64,000 bases of DNA from an uncultured Elusimicrobia bacterium (GTDB lineage Bacteria > Elusimicrobiota > Elusimicrobia > UBA1565 > UBA9628). The stretch lies in contig CAIKVT010000029.1 of assembly GCA_903830945.1 (NCBI GenBank), positions 62,001 through 126,000 on the forward strand, given 5' to 3'. The translations under genes were made by a program, and so were the position numbers. Below the pieces are notes generated by a model, which was given only the letters and a program-made list of their open reading frames with translations, was not told where the DNA came from and made no database searches. How positions within the stretch are numbered: the stretch's first letter is position 1; each line of letters opens with the position of its first letter. Positions 16,142 to 24,596 of this stretch are shown here, in pieces.

Positions 16142-17929
16142 ATGGACATCATGAGACCGACGCCGGCCCGATATCTCAAGGACCTGCTCGAGCACACAAG
16201 CCTGATCGCCTATCTCAAATACGCGGACGGCAAATACATCTACGTCAATAAAATGTACGCAGCTGTGGCCCGGACCCCCAGCCGGAAGATCATCGGCCGC
16301 TATGACCGGGACATCTTCCCGGAACCCATCGCTCGACTCTTCGCGGAGCAGGACCGGCAGGTCATCGAGACCGGCGCGCCCATCGAGTTCGACGAGACCA
16401 TCCCGCTGGCGGACGGGTTGCTCTCTTTCATCACGTCCAAGTTCCCCCTCCGCGACGACGCAGGCAAGGTCTGGGCGATCGGCGGCGTCTGCACGAATGT
16501 GACCGGACTCAAGAAGACCCAGGAGGAACTGCGCCAGAGCCAGGAAAGGTTCCAAGCCCTCACCGAGAATTCCTGGGACGGGATGATGATCGTCGATGGG
16601 AACTCCCGTATCCTCTATCACACGCCCTCCCTCAAGCACATCCTGGGCTACAAGCCCGAAGAGGTGCTCGGCAAGCCCGTCTGGGATTTCATCCAGCAGG
16701 ACTCTCCGAAAAATCCAGCCGAGGCTGTCCAAAAACTGCTCGGCAGCCCGGACTCGGGCGGGCGTCGTGAACTGGTCCTACGTCACAAGGACGGCTCTCT
16801 GCGCACGGTGGAAGGAGTGGCCCAAAACCTGCTGGCCAACCCCCACATCCGGGGCATCGTCATCAACTACCAGGATGTCACAGCGCGCCGGATCGCCGAG
16901 GACCATCTCATCGACAGCGAGCGGAAGCATCGCCTCTTGGTCGAGACCTTGAGCGAAGGGGTCTGGTCGTTCGACAAAGACGGCCGCACGACCTTCATCA
17001 ACTCCGTCATGGCCGACATGCTGGGCTACAGCAAGGATGAGATGCAGGAACAGCCCATCTTCGCATTCCTAGACCAGCAGTGGGCTGCGGTAGCCCGAAG
17101 CCAAATGGAGAGCCGCAAGCAGGGCAGCGCCGAAATCTTCACGCGCGATTTTGAAATCATCCGCAAAGACGGGACCCGCTTGTACGCCTTGGTCTCCACC
17201 GCTCCCCTCTGGAACGAGGCTGGGAACTATGCCGGGGCCACAGTCGCGGTGATGGATATCACCGAGCGCCGAGGACTCGAAGAGAAGGTCCTCAACATCA
17301 GCGACAGGGAGCGCCGAAACATCGGCCACGACCTGCACGACGACCTGGGCCAGCAGTTGACGGGCATCGCACTGTTAGGGCGAGCGCTGCAGGAGCGGCT
17401 CTCGGCCCAGTCTTCGCCAGAGACCGCGGCCATGGCGGAACTCCTGCAACACGTGGACTCCGCCCTCGTCCATGTCCGCGAACTGGCCCGGGGCCTGGAG
17501 TCGGCCCCGGCCAGACCCGAAGGCCTTCTAGAAGCCCTCTCGGGCCTGGCCGCCCACGTGCGCTCCACATCCAAGGTCTCCTGCCGCTTCGAGGCGGGCC
17601 GGCGCGTCCTGGTCCCGGACCCAGGCGTGGCCAACCAGCTCTATCGGATCGCCCAGGAGGCCGTGCACAACGCCGTGCGCCACGGCCGCCCCCGGAAGAT
17701 CACGATCACCCTGACCAAAGACGCCCATGGACTGAATTTGACCGTGGTCGACGACGGGACCGGCCTGCTGGAATCACCTAAGAAAGACGCGGGCATGGGG
17801 CTCGATATCATGCGCCACCGCGCCAGCCTCATCCACGGGACGCTGACCATAGCCAGCCAAACCGGCAAGGGGACCGAGGTCATCTGCCGCATACCGGCCG
17901 CGACGCCGACCCCAGGGAGCGAAGCATGA
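16142..17929 (+). CDS. PAS sensor histidine kinase, NarL/DegS type
   Basis: 595 residues from the ATG at 16142 (16151 is an alternative); the longer open frame upstream is antisense to the binding protein. Three PAS domains cover about residues 10-125, 130-255 and 260-375 ('DGKYIYVNKMYAAV', 'ILYHTPSLKHILGY', 'FINSVMADMLGYS'). HisKA_3 has 'RNIGHDLHDDLGQQLTGIALL' with the phospho-accepting His in 'GHDLHDD', and HATPase_c has 'AQEAVHNAVRHG' and 'VDDGTGL'. There are no membrane helices, so it senses inside the cell. It overlaps the regulator gene by ATGA, forming a cognate pair. Confidence 0.93.
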   Translation: MDIMRPTPARYLKDLLEHTSLIAYLKYADGKYIYVNKMYAAVARTPSRKIIGRYDRDIFPEPIARLFAEQDRQVIETGAPIEFDETIPLADGLLSFITSKFPLRDDAGKVWAIGGVCTNVTGLKKTQEELRQSQERFQALTENSWDGMMIVDGNSRILYHTPSLKHILGYKPEEVLGKPVWDFIQQDSPKNPAEAVQKLLGSPDSGGRRELVLRHKDGSLRTVEGVAQNLLANPHIRGIVINYQDVTARRIAEDHLIDSERKHRLLVETLSEGVWSFDKDGRTTFINSVMADMLGYSKDEMQEQPIFAFLDQQWAAVARSQMESRKQGSAEIFTRDFEIIRKDGTRLYALVSTAPLWNEAGNYAGATVAVMDITERRGLEEKVLNISDRERRNIGHDLHDDLGQQLTGIALLGRALQERLSAQSSPETAAMAELLQHVDSALVHVRELARGLESAPARPEGLLEALSGLAAHVRSTSKVSCRFEAGRRVLVPDPGVANQLYRIAQEAVHNAVRHGRPRKITITLTKDAHGLNLTVVDDGTGLLESPKKDAGMGLDIMRHRASLIHGTLTIASQTGKGTEVICRIPAATPTPGSEA

Positions 17930-18636
17930 AGCAACCTCAAGCCGGTCTCTCCAAACCGAGCGGCCGCAGGGCCCGCATCCTTCTGGTGGAGGACCATCCC
18001 ATCGTGCGCCAAGGCCTGGCGCAGCTGCTCAGTCAAACGCCGGACCTGGAAGTCTGCTCCTTCGCCGAGGACTGCCTCAGCGCGCTGCGCGCCGTTCAGG
18101 CGGAGAACCCGGATATGGCCATCGTCGACATCTCCCTGCAGTCGGCCGACGGTTTAGAGCTTGTCAAAGACCTGCGCGCCCGCAAGCTCCAGTTGCCCGT
18201 GCTCATCCTCTCCATGCACCAGGAGTCCGTCTACGCGCAGAGGGCCATGCGAGCCGGAGCGCAGGGCTACATCATGAAGGGTGAGCCCACGCCGCGCCTG
18301 CTGGCCGCGGTGCGCAAGGTGCTCTCCGGAGGGCTATCTTTCAGCGAGGAAGTCACCTCGGAGCTCCTGCGCCGGCAGATCGGCGGCGAGCCGGCCGTCC
18401 TCTCGCTGGTGGAACTCCTCACCGACAAGGAACTGCAGATCTTCCGGCTCATCGGCCAGGGACATGCCACCCGCGAGATCGCGGACCTGCTCCACCGCAG
18501 CGTCAAGACCATCGAAGCTCACCGGGAGAACATGAAGCTCAAGCTGGGCATCAAGAACTCCCCGCAGTTGGCCCGGGCCGCCGTGGAATGGGCCGCTTCC
18601 GAAGGCCGCGCCGCCCCCACGCCGCCCTCCAGATAG
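17926..18636 (+). CDS. Response regulator, NarL/FixJ family
   Basis: 236 residues. The receiver begins at about residue 16 with 'RILLVEDHPIVRQG'; the phospho-acceptor Asp is in 'MAIVDISL' and the conserved Lys in 'YIMKGEP'. The C-terminal LuxR-type helix-turn-helix has 'LTDKELQIFRLIGQGHATREIADLLHRSVKTIEAHRENMKLKLGI', with Lys in place of the usual Arg at 'DKE'. Translationally coupled to the PAS kinase. Probable targets are the divergent sugar importer and its own neighbourhood; a perfect palindrome lies just after its stop. Confidence 0.94.
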   Translation: MKQPQAGLSKPSGRRARILLVEDHPIVRQGLAQLLSQTPDLEVCSFAEDCLSALRAVQAENPDMAIVDISLQSADGLELVKDLRARKLQLPVLILSMHQESVYAQRAMRAGAQGYIMKGEPTPRLLAAVRKVLSGGLSFSEEVTSELLRRQIGGEPAVLSLVELLTDKELQIFRLIGQGHATREIADLLHRSVKTIEAHRENMKLKLGIKNSPQLARAAVEWAASEGRAAPTPPSR

Positions 18637-18639
18637 GCA

Positions 18640-18654
18640 TAGGGGATTCCCCTA
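18640..18654. promoter_or_regulatory. Perfect palindrome TAGGGGATTCCCCTA, candidate operator
   Basis: Seven-base arms TAGGGGA/TCCCCTA around a single T, 3 bp after the response regulator stop and about 35 bp before the Rrf2 promoter -35 element. The size and symmetry suit a dimeric LuxR-type (NarL-like) regulator. There is no T-run after it, so it is not a typical terminator. Confidence 0.4.
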
Positions 18655-18688
18655 CAAACAAATAAGGCAACCCCCGATTACCAGTTCT

Positions 18689-18720
18689 TTGTCAATTTGA
18701 GAAAATAGCACGGTTATAAT
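18689..18720 (+). promoter_or_regulatory. Sigma70-type promoter of the Rrf2 gene
   Basis: TTGTCA at 18689 and a perfect TATAAT at 18715-18720, with 20 bp spacing, longer than ideal. A strong AAGGAGG ribosome binding site follows at 18738-18744. Rrf2-type regulators often repress their own promoter, but no clear box can be assigned from one copy. Confidence 0.5.
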
Positions 18721-18750
18721 CAATCAGGCTGACTCAAAAGGAGGAATTTA

Positions 18751-19146
18751 ATGGTCAAGATTCTGAACATCTCGGAAGGCTCGACGATTGCGATGCATGC
18801 GGTGCTGCTGCTCTCCAAGGGCTCGGGAGCGCCCATCACCACCAACGATGCGGCCGAGACCCTCAAGGTCTCCGCCGCGCACCTTTCCAAGGTGTTTCAG
18901 CGGCTGGCAAAGGCGGGCATCGTCCAAGCGGTCCGCGGTCCCAAAGGCGGATATCTGATGGGACGGCCCCTCTCAGAAATCCGCCTACTCGACATCCTGG
19001 AAGCCGTGGAAGGACCCATGAAGCTCAGCGGCTGCCTCATGAAAGTGCCGCGCTGCGGCAACGACGGCTGCATGCTGGGCGGCCTCCTGGGAAACATCAA
19101 CACCCAGGTCCTCCAGCATTTCGAGAAGCGCCTCTCCGAAGTCTGA
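18751..19146 (+). CDS. Rrf2 family transcriptional regulator
   Basis: 131 residues. The winged helix has 'STIAMHAVLLLSKG', the recognition region 'VSAAHLSKVFQRLAKAGIVQAVRGPKGGYLMGRPLSEIRLLDILEAVEG', and a Cys group 'SGCLMKVPRCGNDGC' like that holding a [2Fe-2S] or other ligand in IscR/NsrR/RsrR relatives. The convergent neighbour is a serine acetyltransferase, so control of cysteine or Fe-S metabolism (as for CymR/IscR) is reasonable but unproven. A strong RBS (AAGGAGG) and a 3' terminator frame it as a single-gene unit. Confidence 0.92.
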   Translation: MVKILNISEGSTIAMHAVLLLSKGSGAPITTNDAAETLKVSAAHLSKVFQRLAKAGIVQAVRGPKGGYLMGRPLSEIRLLDILEAVEGPMKLSGCLMKVPRCGNDGCMLGGLLGNINTQVLQHFEKRLSEV

Positions 19147-19167
19147 CCACATAACGGACCAAATGCC

Positions 19168-19203
19168 AAGCCCCTGCCCGAACGGGCGGGGGCTTGTGTT
19201 TTC
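19168..19203 (+). terminator. Rho-independent terminator after the Rrf2 gene
   Basis: AAGCCCCTGCCC, loop GAAC, then GGGCGGGGGCTT followed by GTGTTTT. A long GC-rich stem with a T-rich tail, between two convergent genes. It probably works for the plus strand, and perhaps both ways. Confidence 0.8.
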
Positions 19204-19217
19204 CCCGCCTGGGCGGC

Positions 19218-20117
19218 TCAGCGGTCGGAGTCAGCCGGCGAGACCTTGCTGCCGGGCGGCACGCCATGCGTTAACCAGACGTTGCCCCCGATCTGCGAAC
19301 TCCGGCCGATGCGTACAGCGCCCAGGATGGTGGCGCCCGCATAGATCACCACGTCGTCTTCCACGTCTGGGTGACGTTTGACGCCCTTGATGGGGTTGCC
19401 ATGCTCGTCCAACGGAAAGCTTTTGGCGCCCAAGGTCACCCCCTGATAGAGACGCACACGCTCGCCGATGGTGCTGGTCTCGCCGATGACCACGCCCGTG
19501 CCGTGATCGATGAAGAAACTCCGGCCGATGACGGCGCCGGGGTGGATGTCGATGCCCGTGGCCGAATGGGCCAGCTCCGTGATGATGCGCGGGATGAGGG
19601 GCACCTTGAGCCGGTAAAGCTCATGGCCGATGCGCTGATTGGTGATAGCGAGTATGCCCGGGTAGCAAAACACGGTCTCGGCCGGGCAGGTCGCGGCGGG
19701 GTCGCCCTCATAGGCCGCAGCAACGTCGGTCATGAGCATCTTCTGGATCGCAGGCAAAGTCCTCATGAAGTCGGCGACGATAGCAAGGCTGCAATGATGG
19801 CATTCTTCGCAGCACCTCGTCCCGGCCTTCACGCAGAAAAAGCAGAAGGCGCGCTCGACCTGTTCGGTGAGGGACTTGGCCGCGGCGTCCAAGGTCGCGC
19901 CCATGTGATAGCGCATGTTGTCTGCCGGGATGGGCGGGACGCCATAGTAGCCCGGAAAGAGAACGCAGCGCAGCATCTCCACGACGCGGCGCACCTCCTC
20001 GCCGTTGGGCAAGGGCAGGTCCGCGCGCTTGCGCTGCCAGGGGCTGCTGAGGTCGTTGATATGGCCGCAAAGCCGCTCCACGACCTCGGCGAGGCCGTCC
20101 GCGCTTGGTGCCATCAT
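19218..20117 (-). CDS. cysE: Serine O-acetyltransferase
   Basis: 299 residues. Converts serine and acetyl-CoA to O-acetylserine, the precursor of cysteine, in the cytosol. The left-handed beta-helix C-terminal part contains 'GIDIHPGAVIGRSFFIDHGTGVVIGETSTIGERVRLYQGVTLGAK', with the catalytic Asp/His in 'FIDHGTG', and 'HPDVEDDVVIYAGATILG'. The N-terminal helical domain of about 160 residues includes several Cys ('FCFFCVKAGTRCCEECHHC'), more than usual, which could bind metal. The length fits the long-type bacterial SAT. Convergent with the Rrf2 gene. Confidence 0.93.
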   Translation of the reverse strand: MMAPSADGLAEVVERLCGHINDLSSPWQRKRADLPLPNGEEVRRVVEMLRCVLFPGYYGVPPIPADNMRYHMGATLDAAAKSLTEQVERAFCFFCVKAGTRCCEECHHCSLAIVADFMRTLPAIQKMLMTDVAAAYEGDPAATCPAETVFCYPGILAITNQRIGHELYRLKVPLIPRIITELAHSATGIDIHPGAVIGRSFFIDHGTGVVIGETSTIGERVRLYQGVTLGAKSFPLDEHGNPIKGVKRHPDVEDDVVIYAGATILGAVRIGRSSQIGGNVWLTHGVPPGSKVSPADSDR

Positions 20118-20454
20118 GTCGTCTCCTGGGAAACCCGTTCTATGCGAATCTGATTATAACACTTGGCCCGGCGCGGCCTGTATCTTCCTGAACCACCTGT
20201 CTCCGGGTGCATAGTCCTCGCGGCGGTCTGCCGTAGCCCAGGGTTTGTAGAAGAGATAAGTCCACTCTAGCCTCGTCGCCTCGTCTAGCACTTCTCTTGT
20301 ACCTCCCCCTACCGCGTCGGTATAATATACAATACACGAAACCTGAAATAACGTCATGGGTCGGCCGAGAGCCGTCTCTAGGCAACGGCCGCCCTAGGCG
20401 GCCAGGTCATCGTCGCCAGGGGATTAGTATGCCGCGGCAGAAGGAGAATGAGTC
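20118..20454. other. Intergenic region with promoter and hairpin leader
   Basis: No gene seen. It holds a promoter candidate (20297-20326) and a perfect hairpin GGCCGCC-CTA-GGCGGCC at 20387-20403 within what would be the 5' leader of the surface-protein gene. The sequence between hairpin and start codon is G/C-rich and could be structured, but I could not match a known riboswitch. Confidence 0.5.
20297..20326 (+). promoter_or_regulatory. Sigma70-type promoter upstream of the VGIGTT-repeat protein
   Basis: TTGTAC at 20297-20302 and perfect TATAAT at 20321-20326, 18 bp spacing. The predicted transcript would carry a leader of about 120 nt containing a perfect 7-bp hairpin. Confidence 0.55.
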
Positions 20455-21249
20455 ATGCACGAGCATCAAATTGTTGTCCACGTGAAGGCCTTGCGCCGGA
20501 TATTCGTGTGGGGGGCTGCGGCCCTGCTCATATGCTTCGCTGCCAACGATGTGGTCTCTGAGAGTATGACCATGACCACGTATTACCCGGCGCCGTCGGG
20601 CGTCTATAAACGGCTGACCGCGACCAGCGGGGTCCGTATCGGTACGTATGCAAACAGCCAAGCGCCGGACGGCGGCCTGATCGTGAGCGGAAATGTCGGC
20701 ATCGGGACGACCCACCCGGCCGGGAAGCTGGATGTGGCCGGCGGCCTGACCGTGAGCGGCAATGTCGGCATCGGGACCACCGCCCCTTCGGCGAAGGTGC
20801 ATGTCGTCGGCGACACGAATCTTGTCGGAAACCTGATTCTCAGCGGAGCCCTGCAGATGTCAAAGCACGCGGTGCAACCTTATCCCTGTGATGGGTCCCA
20901 TGATGGGGAGATCGCTTTAACCATGAGATATGGTCTCTGCGCCTGCAAGCCGGGGACAGGCTGGATCGACATCAACAGTCTGGATGCATGCGCTTGGGTC
21001 GGTACCGTCTGCACCCTCGCAGATACGGGTTCCACGTATTCGCCGTCCGGTGGGACGACGAAACTGGGTTCGTTCAATGGAGATGCTTGTAAAACGGCTT
21101 GCGAGAAGGGGAATTACCCCTATTGCAGTTTTTATATTTACTGCTATGGCGTCAACGAGCATGGCCCCGACAGGATCTGCTCAGGTGAGGGATGTGGATG
21201 CGAAGGCGGGGGATGCTATGACGGTGCTATGCGATGGGACTGCCATTGA
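20455..21249 (+). CDS. Exported surface/pilin-like protein with VGIGTT repeats
   Basis: 264 residues. A basic N-terminus is followed by a hydrophobic segment at about residues 17-30 and then 'ESMTMTTYYPAPSGVYKRL', a conserved-looking entry typical of many small exported proteins in Elusimicrobiota/Omnitrophota-like genomes (my recollection, not checked). Two copies of 'VSGNVGIGTT-P-K-V' follow; such repeats occur in phage tail fibres and bacterial surface fibres. The C-terminal 110 residues have about 15 Cys, suggesting a disulfide-rich head. Probably cell-surface, but the function is unknown. AAGGAG precedes the ATG by about 9 nt. Confidence 0.75.
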   Translation: MHEHQIVVHVKALRRIFVWGAAALLICFAANDVVSESMTMTTYYPAPSGVYKRLTATSGVRIGTYANSQAPDGGLIVSGNVGIGTTHPAGKLDVAGGLTVSGNVGIGTTAPSAKVHVVGDTNLVGNLILSGALQMSKHAVQPYPCDGSHDGEIALTMRYGLCACKPGTGWIDINSLDACAWVGTVCTLADTGSTYSPSGGTTKLGSFNGDACKTACEKGNYPYCSFYIYCYGVNEHGPDRICSGEGCGCEGGGCYDGAMRWDCH

Positions 21250-21317
21250 ATCTTGTTTGCCGGCTTCCCCTGGCGCCCCCAGGATAAGCATCTTTAAGGA
21301 ACGCGGTTTTTGATACC

Positions 21318-22601
21318 ATGCGCTTCATCGCCGACCTGCACATCCATTCCAAGTATTCCCGGGCCTGCAGCCAATCGCTCGAGCCCGAGACGCTCTACCG
21401 CTGGTGTCAGCTCAAGGGCATCACGGTGCTGGGCACCGGGGACTTCACCCATCCCGGCTGGTTCGCCATACTCCAGGAGAAGCTCGTCCCGGCCGAGGCC
21501 GGCCTCTACCGACTCAAGGACGAGTCGGCCCGCCGACAAGACCGGGACGTCCCGGAGTCCTGCCGCGCGCCGGTGCGCTTCCTCCTGGAAAGCGAGATCT
21601 CCTGCATCTACAAGAGAGGCGGCAAGGTGCGCAAGGTCCATCACCTGGTCTTCGCCCCCTCCTTCGAGGTCGCGGCCCGCATCAGCGCGCGCCTGGGCGA
21701 GATCGGGAACATCCGCTCGGACGGACGGCCCATCCTGGGCCTCGACTCCCGCGACCTCCTCGCGCTCGTGCACGAGGCTTCCCCCGAGGCCTATCTGGTC
21801 CCGGCGCACGCCTGGACGCCGCACTTCGCGGTGTTCGGCTCCGAGTCCGGGTTCGATTCCCTGGAGGAGTGCTTCGGCGACCTCGCCGCCGAGATATTCG
21901 CAGTAGAGACCGGGCTTTCATCGGACCCGCCCATGAACTGGCGGCTCTCCGCGCTGGACCGCATCGCGCTCATCTCCAACTCCGACGCCCATTCCCCCGA
22001 GAAGCTGGGCCGGGAGGCCAACCTCTTCGACGGCGAGCTGTCCTACGCCGGCATCTTCTCCGCCATCCGCGGCCGCGATCCCAGGCGCTTCCTCAAGACA
22101 CTCGAGTTCTTCCCGGAAGAAGGCAAGTACCACGCGGATGGCCACCGCAAGTGCGACGCGCGCCTGGACCCGGCCGAGACCATCCGGCGGGGCGGGCTCT
22201 GCCCGACCTGCGGCAAGCCGGTCACGGTCGGGGTCCTGCATCGCGTGGAAAATCTGGCGGACCGCAAGAAGGGCAAGCGGCCGGCCGGGGCCCCGGATTT
22301 CGAGAGCCTCATCCCTTTAAAAGAAGTCCTGGGCCAGGTCCTGCGCGTAGGGCCCGCCTCGGTCAAGGTCAACGCCCTCTACCACAGGCTCCTGGCCAGG
22401 TTCGGCAGCGAACTGCGCATCCTGCGCGAACTGTCCGCCGCGGAGCTGAACAAGGAAGGCCTGCCGCTCGTAGCCCTGGCCTTGGAGCGGATGCGAAAAG
22501 GCAAGGTGGAACTGCAGCCCGGTTTCGACGGGGAATACGGGACCATCTCTCTGCTGACCGAAGATGACTTCTCCCGCCAGGACAAGCTCGCCCTCCTGTG
22601 A
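21318..22601 (+). CDS. Endonuclease Q-like PHP-domain nuclease
   Basis: 427 residues. 'MRFIADLHIHSKYSRACS' and 'GITVLGTGDFTHPGWF' are the PHP metal-binding blocks in the exact form of EndoQ, with 'LLESEISCIYKRGGKVRKVHHLV', 'VPAHAWTPHFAVFGS' and 'ISNSDAHSPEKLGREA' completing the metal site. A C-terminal zinc-like motif 'CDARLD' to 'CPTCGKPV' is also seen. EndoQ cuts DNA 5' to deaminated bases (uracil, hypoxanthine, xanthine) and abasic sites. It was described in Thermococcales and some bacteria. It stands alone here. The start ATG has only a weak RBS. Confidence 0.85.
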   Translation: MRFIADLHIHSKYSRACSQSLEPETLYRWCQLKGITVLGTGDFTHPGWFAILQEKLVPAEAGLYRLKDESARRQDRDVPESCRAPVRFLLESEISCIYKRGGKVRKVHHLVFAPSFEVAARISARLGEIGNIRSDGRPILGLDSRDLLALVHEASPEAYLVPAHAWTPHFAVFGSESGFDSLEECFGDLAAEIFAVETGLSSDPPMNWRLSALDRIALISNSDAHSPEKLGREANLFDGELSYAGIFSAIRGRDPRRFLKTLEFFPEEGKYHADGHRKCDARLDPAETIRRGGLCPTCGKPVTVGVLHRVENLADRKKGKRPAGAPDFESLIPLKEVLGQVLRVGPASVKVNALYHRLLARFGSELRILRELSAAELNKEGLPLVALALERMRKGKVELQPGFDGEYGTISLLTEDDFSRQDKLALL

Positions 22602-22665
22602 TCGACGCGGAACTCGATGTCAACCAGCGCGCTGCAGCCCAAGCTACTCCAAAGAGGACCTGACC

Positions 22666-23229
22666 ATGGATGAGACCACATTCCTAAAATTCGCCGCGGC
22701 GCGGCGCAGCATCCGCGCCTTCCAGAACCGCTTAGTGGAACGAGAGAAGCTGGCCCTCTGCCTGGAAGCGGCGCGTTTGGCGCCCTCGGCCTGCAACGCC
22801 CAGCCATGGAAATTCATAATCGTAGACGAACCGGTCCTGAAAACGCGCTTGGCGACCGCGGCATTTTCAGGAGCCTACGCCATCAACCGCCATGCCGCGA
22901 CCGCGCCCGTGCTCGTGGCCGTGGTCTCCCAGCGCGGCCGTGCCTGGGCCTGGCTCGGCAACCAGGTCCAGGGCACGGTCTTCCGGCTTGTGGACATCGG
23001 AATCTCCTGCGAGCATTTCGTACTGCAGGCCCAGGAACTAGGCCTGGGCACATGCTGGCTGGGCTGGTTTGACGTCAAAGCCGCGGCGCGGCTGTTGAGC
23101 GTTCCGCGCGGGCACCGGGTGGAGATGCTCCTGAGCGTCGGATATCCGTCTGAGAATCCAGGGCCTCGGCCGCGGCGCAGCCTGGCGGAGATGTCCGCTT
23201 TTAACGGATACGATCCGCATCCGTCCTGA
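22666..23229 (+). CDS. Nitroreductase family protein
   Basis: 187 residues from the ATG at 22666 preceded by AAAGAGGA. 'AARRSIRAFQNRLV' and 'CLEAARLAPSACNAQPWKFIIVD' are the FMN-binding entry of the nitroreductase fold, and 'LVLQAQELGLGTCWLGWF' together with 'LLSVGYPSENPGPRPRRSLAEM' complete it. Probably an NAD(P)H-dependent flavin oxidoreductase, substrate not predictable. It follows the EndoQ gene by 64 bp and may be co-transcribed. Confidence 0.9.
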   Translation: MDETTFLKFAAARRSIRAFQNRLVEREKLALCLEAARLAPSACNAQPWKFIIVDEPVLKTRLATAAFSGAYAINRHAATAPVLVAVVSQRGRAWAWLGNQVQGTVFRLVDIGISCEHFVLQAQELGLGTCWLGWFDVKAAARLLSVPRGHRVEMLLSVGYPSENPGPRPRRSLAEMSAFNGYDPHPS

Positions 23230-23264
23230 CCCGCTTCATTTTTCAAGGGACCGCTCTCATCCCA

Positions 23265-23280
23265 TAGGCCTTTAGGCCTA
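23265..23280. repeat. Tandem TAGGCCT element upstream of an exported-protein gene
   Basis: TAGGCCT-T-TAGGCCTA: two copies of a near-palindromic heptamer, 23 bp before the -35 of the gene at 23352. Related TAGGCC/CTAGGGCC sequences lie before two other exported-protein genes (58878 and 61631). Confidence 0.45.
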
Positions 23281-23302
23281 CAGGATGCTGGGCATTACGA
23301 CC

Positions 23303-23331
23303 TTGCAGGTTCGACAGATTCACCTTATACT
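23303..23331 (+). promoter_or_regulatory. Sigma70-type promoter for the exported protein gene
   Basis: TTGCAG at 23303-23308 and TATACT at 23326-23331 with the ideal 17 bp between them. The expected start of transcription is about 13 nt before the ATG at 23352, so the leader is very short, though AAGGA still fits within it. Confidence 0.6.
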
Positions 23332-23351
23332 ATGCCGGCAAGGAAAATCCC

Positions 23352-24572
23352 ATGAAAAAAATTATTTTTCCGCTTTTCATTGCGATCTGGACCTGCGCTG
23401 CGACGGACCTTCCTCTGTCGGCCGCGCAGGATAATGCTGCAGCAGCGGACAAGCCCGCCCCCGGGGAATGCAACAAGAAATTGCTGCGAAAGCTTCATGT
23501 CAATCCGGAGGCGACGGTCGGGCCCGTTTCCTGGTACCCCGTCTACGTAAAGGAAAAAGACAACATGGACGAGCAGACCAAAACCCTGCTGCAATACGGG
23601 AACGGACAGCTCTGCGACAAAGCAGTCTGGGACGCGATACCAGGCGGGCAGGCGGCCTACGACAAGCAGCGCGGCCTGGACAAAATCGGGCTGATCTTGA
23701 ACGCCGCCGCGACCGTTCGAAAGTCCAAAAATCCTGAGGCTGGCGCAGCAAAGCCGAAGAGCTCCGCAGCCCCGATCCCGGCCGCCGGAACCGACGCGGC
23801 TTCGCCCGACGACCGGATGGAAAAAGCGGTCGCGGAGTTCATGCTCACCAAAAAAACAAAACGGACCCAGGAGGAGGATGCGCTGCTCACGGCACTCAAA
23901 ACCGACCCGGCGCATACCACGCTCGGGCCGAAATGGCGGGGCGAGATCGTATCCGAAATAAACACGAATTTCCTGGGCCCGACCAACTTGGCAGCTTTCT
24001 TGGCGAGCAAAAAAATATCGCATGACGACGTCATGGCCTATATCTGCCCAAAACGCAAGATGCCGGCGCCGGTCGCCGAGCTCGAAACGCCCAAGGCAAA
24101 ACCGCAAGCGGAGGCCATGGTCCCCGCACTGCAATCCAACGGCCTGACAACCGCCATGGACGCGCTCAAAGCCGGCAGCGCTGCGGGCTTCGAGGTCTCG
24201 CCGGTCTTCGACAACCTCTGCGGCAAGTACGCCCAGAACAATGCGGTGAATAACACACCGGCCGGCAGCTCCCGGCAGCCAGCGCAAAGCTCGGACCTCA
24301 GCCGACAGCCGGACGTGCCCAGCGTGCCCGGCGGCGGCCCGGGGAATCTGACCGCCGGAGGCGACGACAAGAAGGACTCCGGGCTGTTCAATCTCGACGG
24401 GAATGGCAAGCGCGACTCAGCTGTCTTCGGCGTCTTGACCGGCGGGGTCTTCGGTCTGCTGGCCTTAGGCGCCGCGGCTGGCCCGGCCGGGATCCTTGCT
24501 GCGGTTCTCATCGGAGGACTCATCGGCTTCTTCGGCTACGCGGCGACCCACCCGAAAAAGGATAAGGAATAG
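23352..24572 (+). CDS. Exported protein of unknown function with C-terminal membrane segment
   Basis: 406 residues. MKKIIFPLFIAIWTCAATDLPLSAA is a clear signal peptide. The middle is Ala/Pro/Lys-rich with scattered Cys ('PGECNKKLL', 'QLCDKAVW', 'YICPKRK', 'NLCGKY') and no recognisable domain. Residues 355-398 are hydrophobic and Gly/Ala-rich ('GVLTGGVFGLLALGAAAGPAG'), ending with a basic tail THPKKDKE, so it is probably anchored by its C-terminus with the body in the periplasm. In style it resembles the exported proteins at 58924 and 62048. No function can be proposed. Confidence 0.75.
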   Translation: MKKIIFPLFIAIWTCAATDLPLSAAQDNAAAADKPAPGECNKKLLRKLHVNPEATVGPVSWYPVYVKEKDNMDEQTKTLLQYGNGQLCDKAVWDAIPGGQAAYDKQRGLDKIGLILNAAATVRKSKNPEAGAAKPKSSAAPIPAAGTDAASPDDRMEKAVAEFMLTKKTKRTQEEDALLTALKTDPAHTTLGPKWRGEIVSEINTNFLGPTNLAAFLASKKISHDDVMAYICPKRKMPAPVAELETPKAKPQAEAMVPALQSNGLTTAMDALKAGSAAGFEVSPVFDNLCGKYAQNNAVNNTPAGSSRQPAQSSDLSRQPDVPSVPGGGPGNLTAGGDDKKDSGLFNLDGNGKRDSAVFGVLTGGVFGLLALGAAAGPAGILAAVLIGGLIGFFGYAATHPKKDKE

Positions 24573-24596
24573 CCCCTGATTAGCTAGAATGCCTGC

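Noticed and set aside
16079-16732. Longer start for the solute-binding protein
   Set aside because: The extension is antisense to the PAS kinase, whereas the ATG at 16078 gives a clear signal peptide.
20341-20454. Riboswitch (cyclic di-GMP type) in the leader of the surface protein
   Set aside because: A hairpin is present, but I could not align the conserved core of any riboswitch class.
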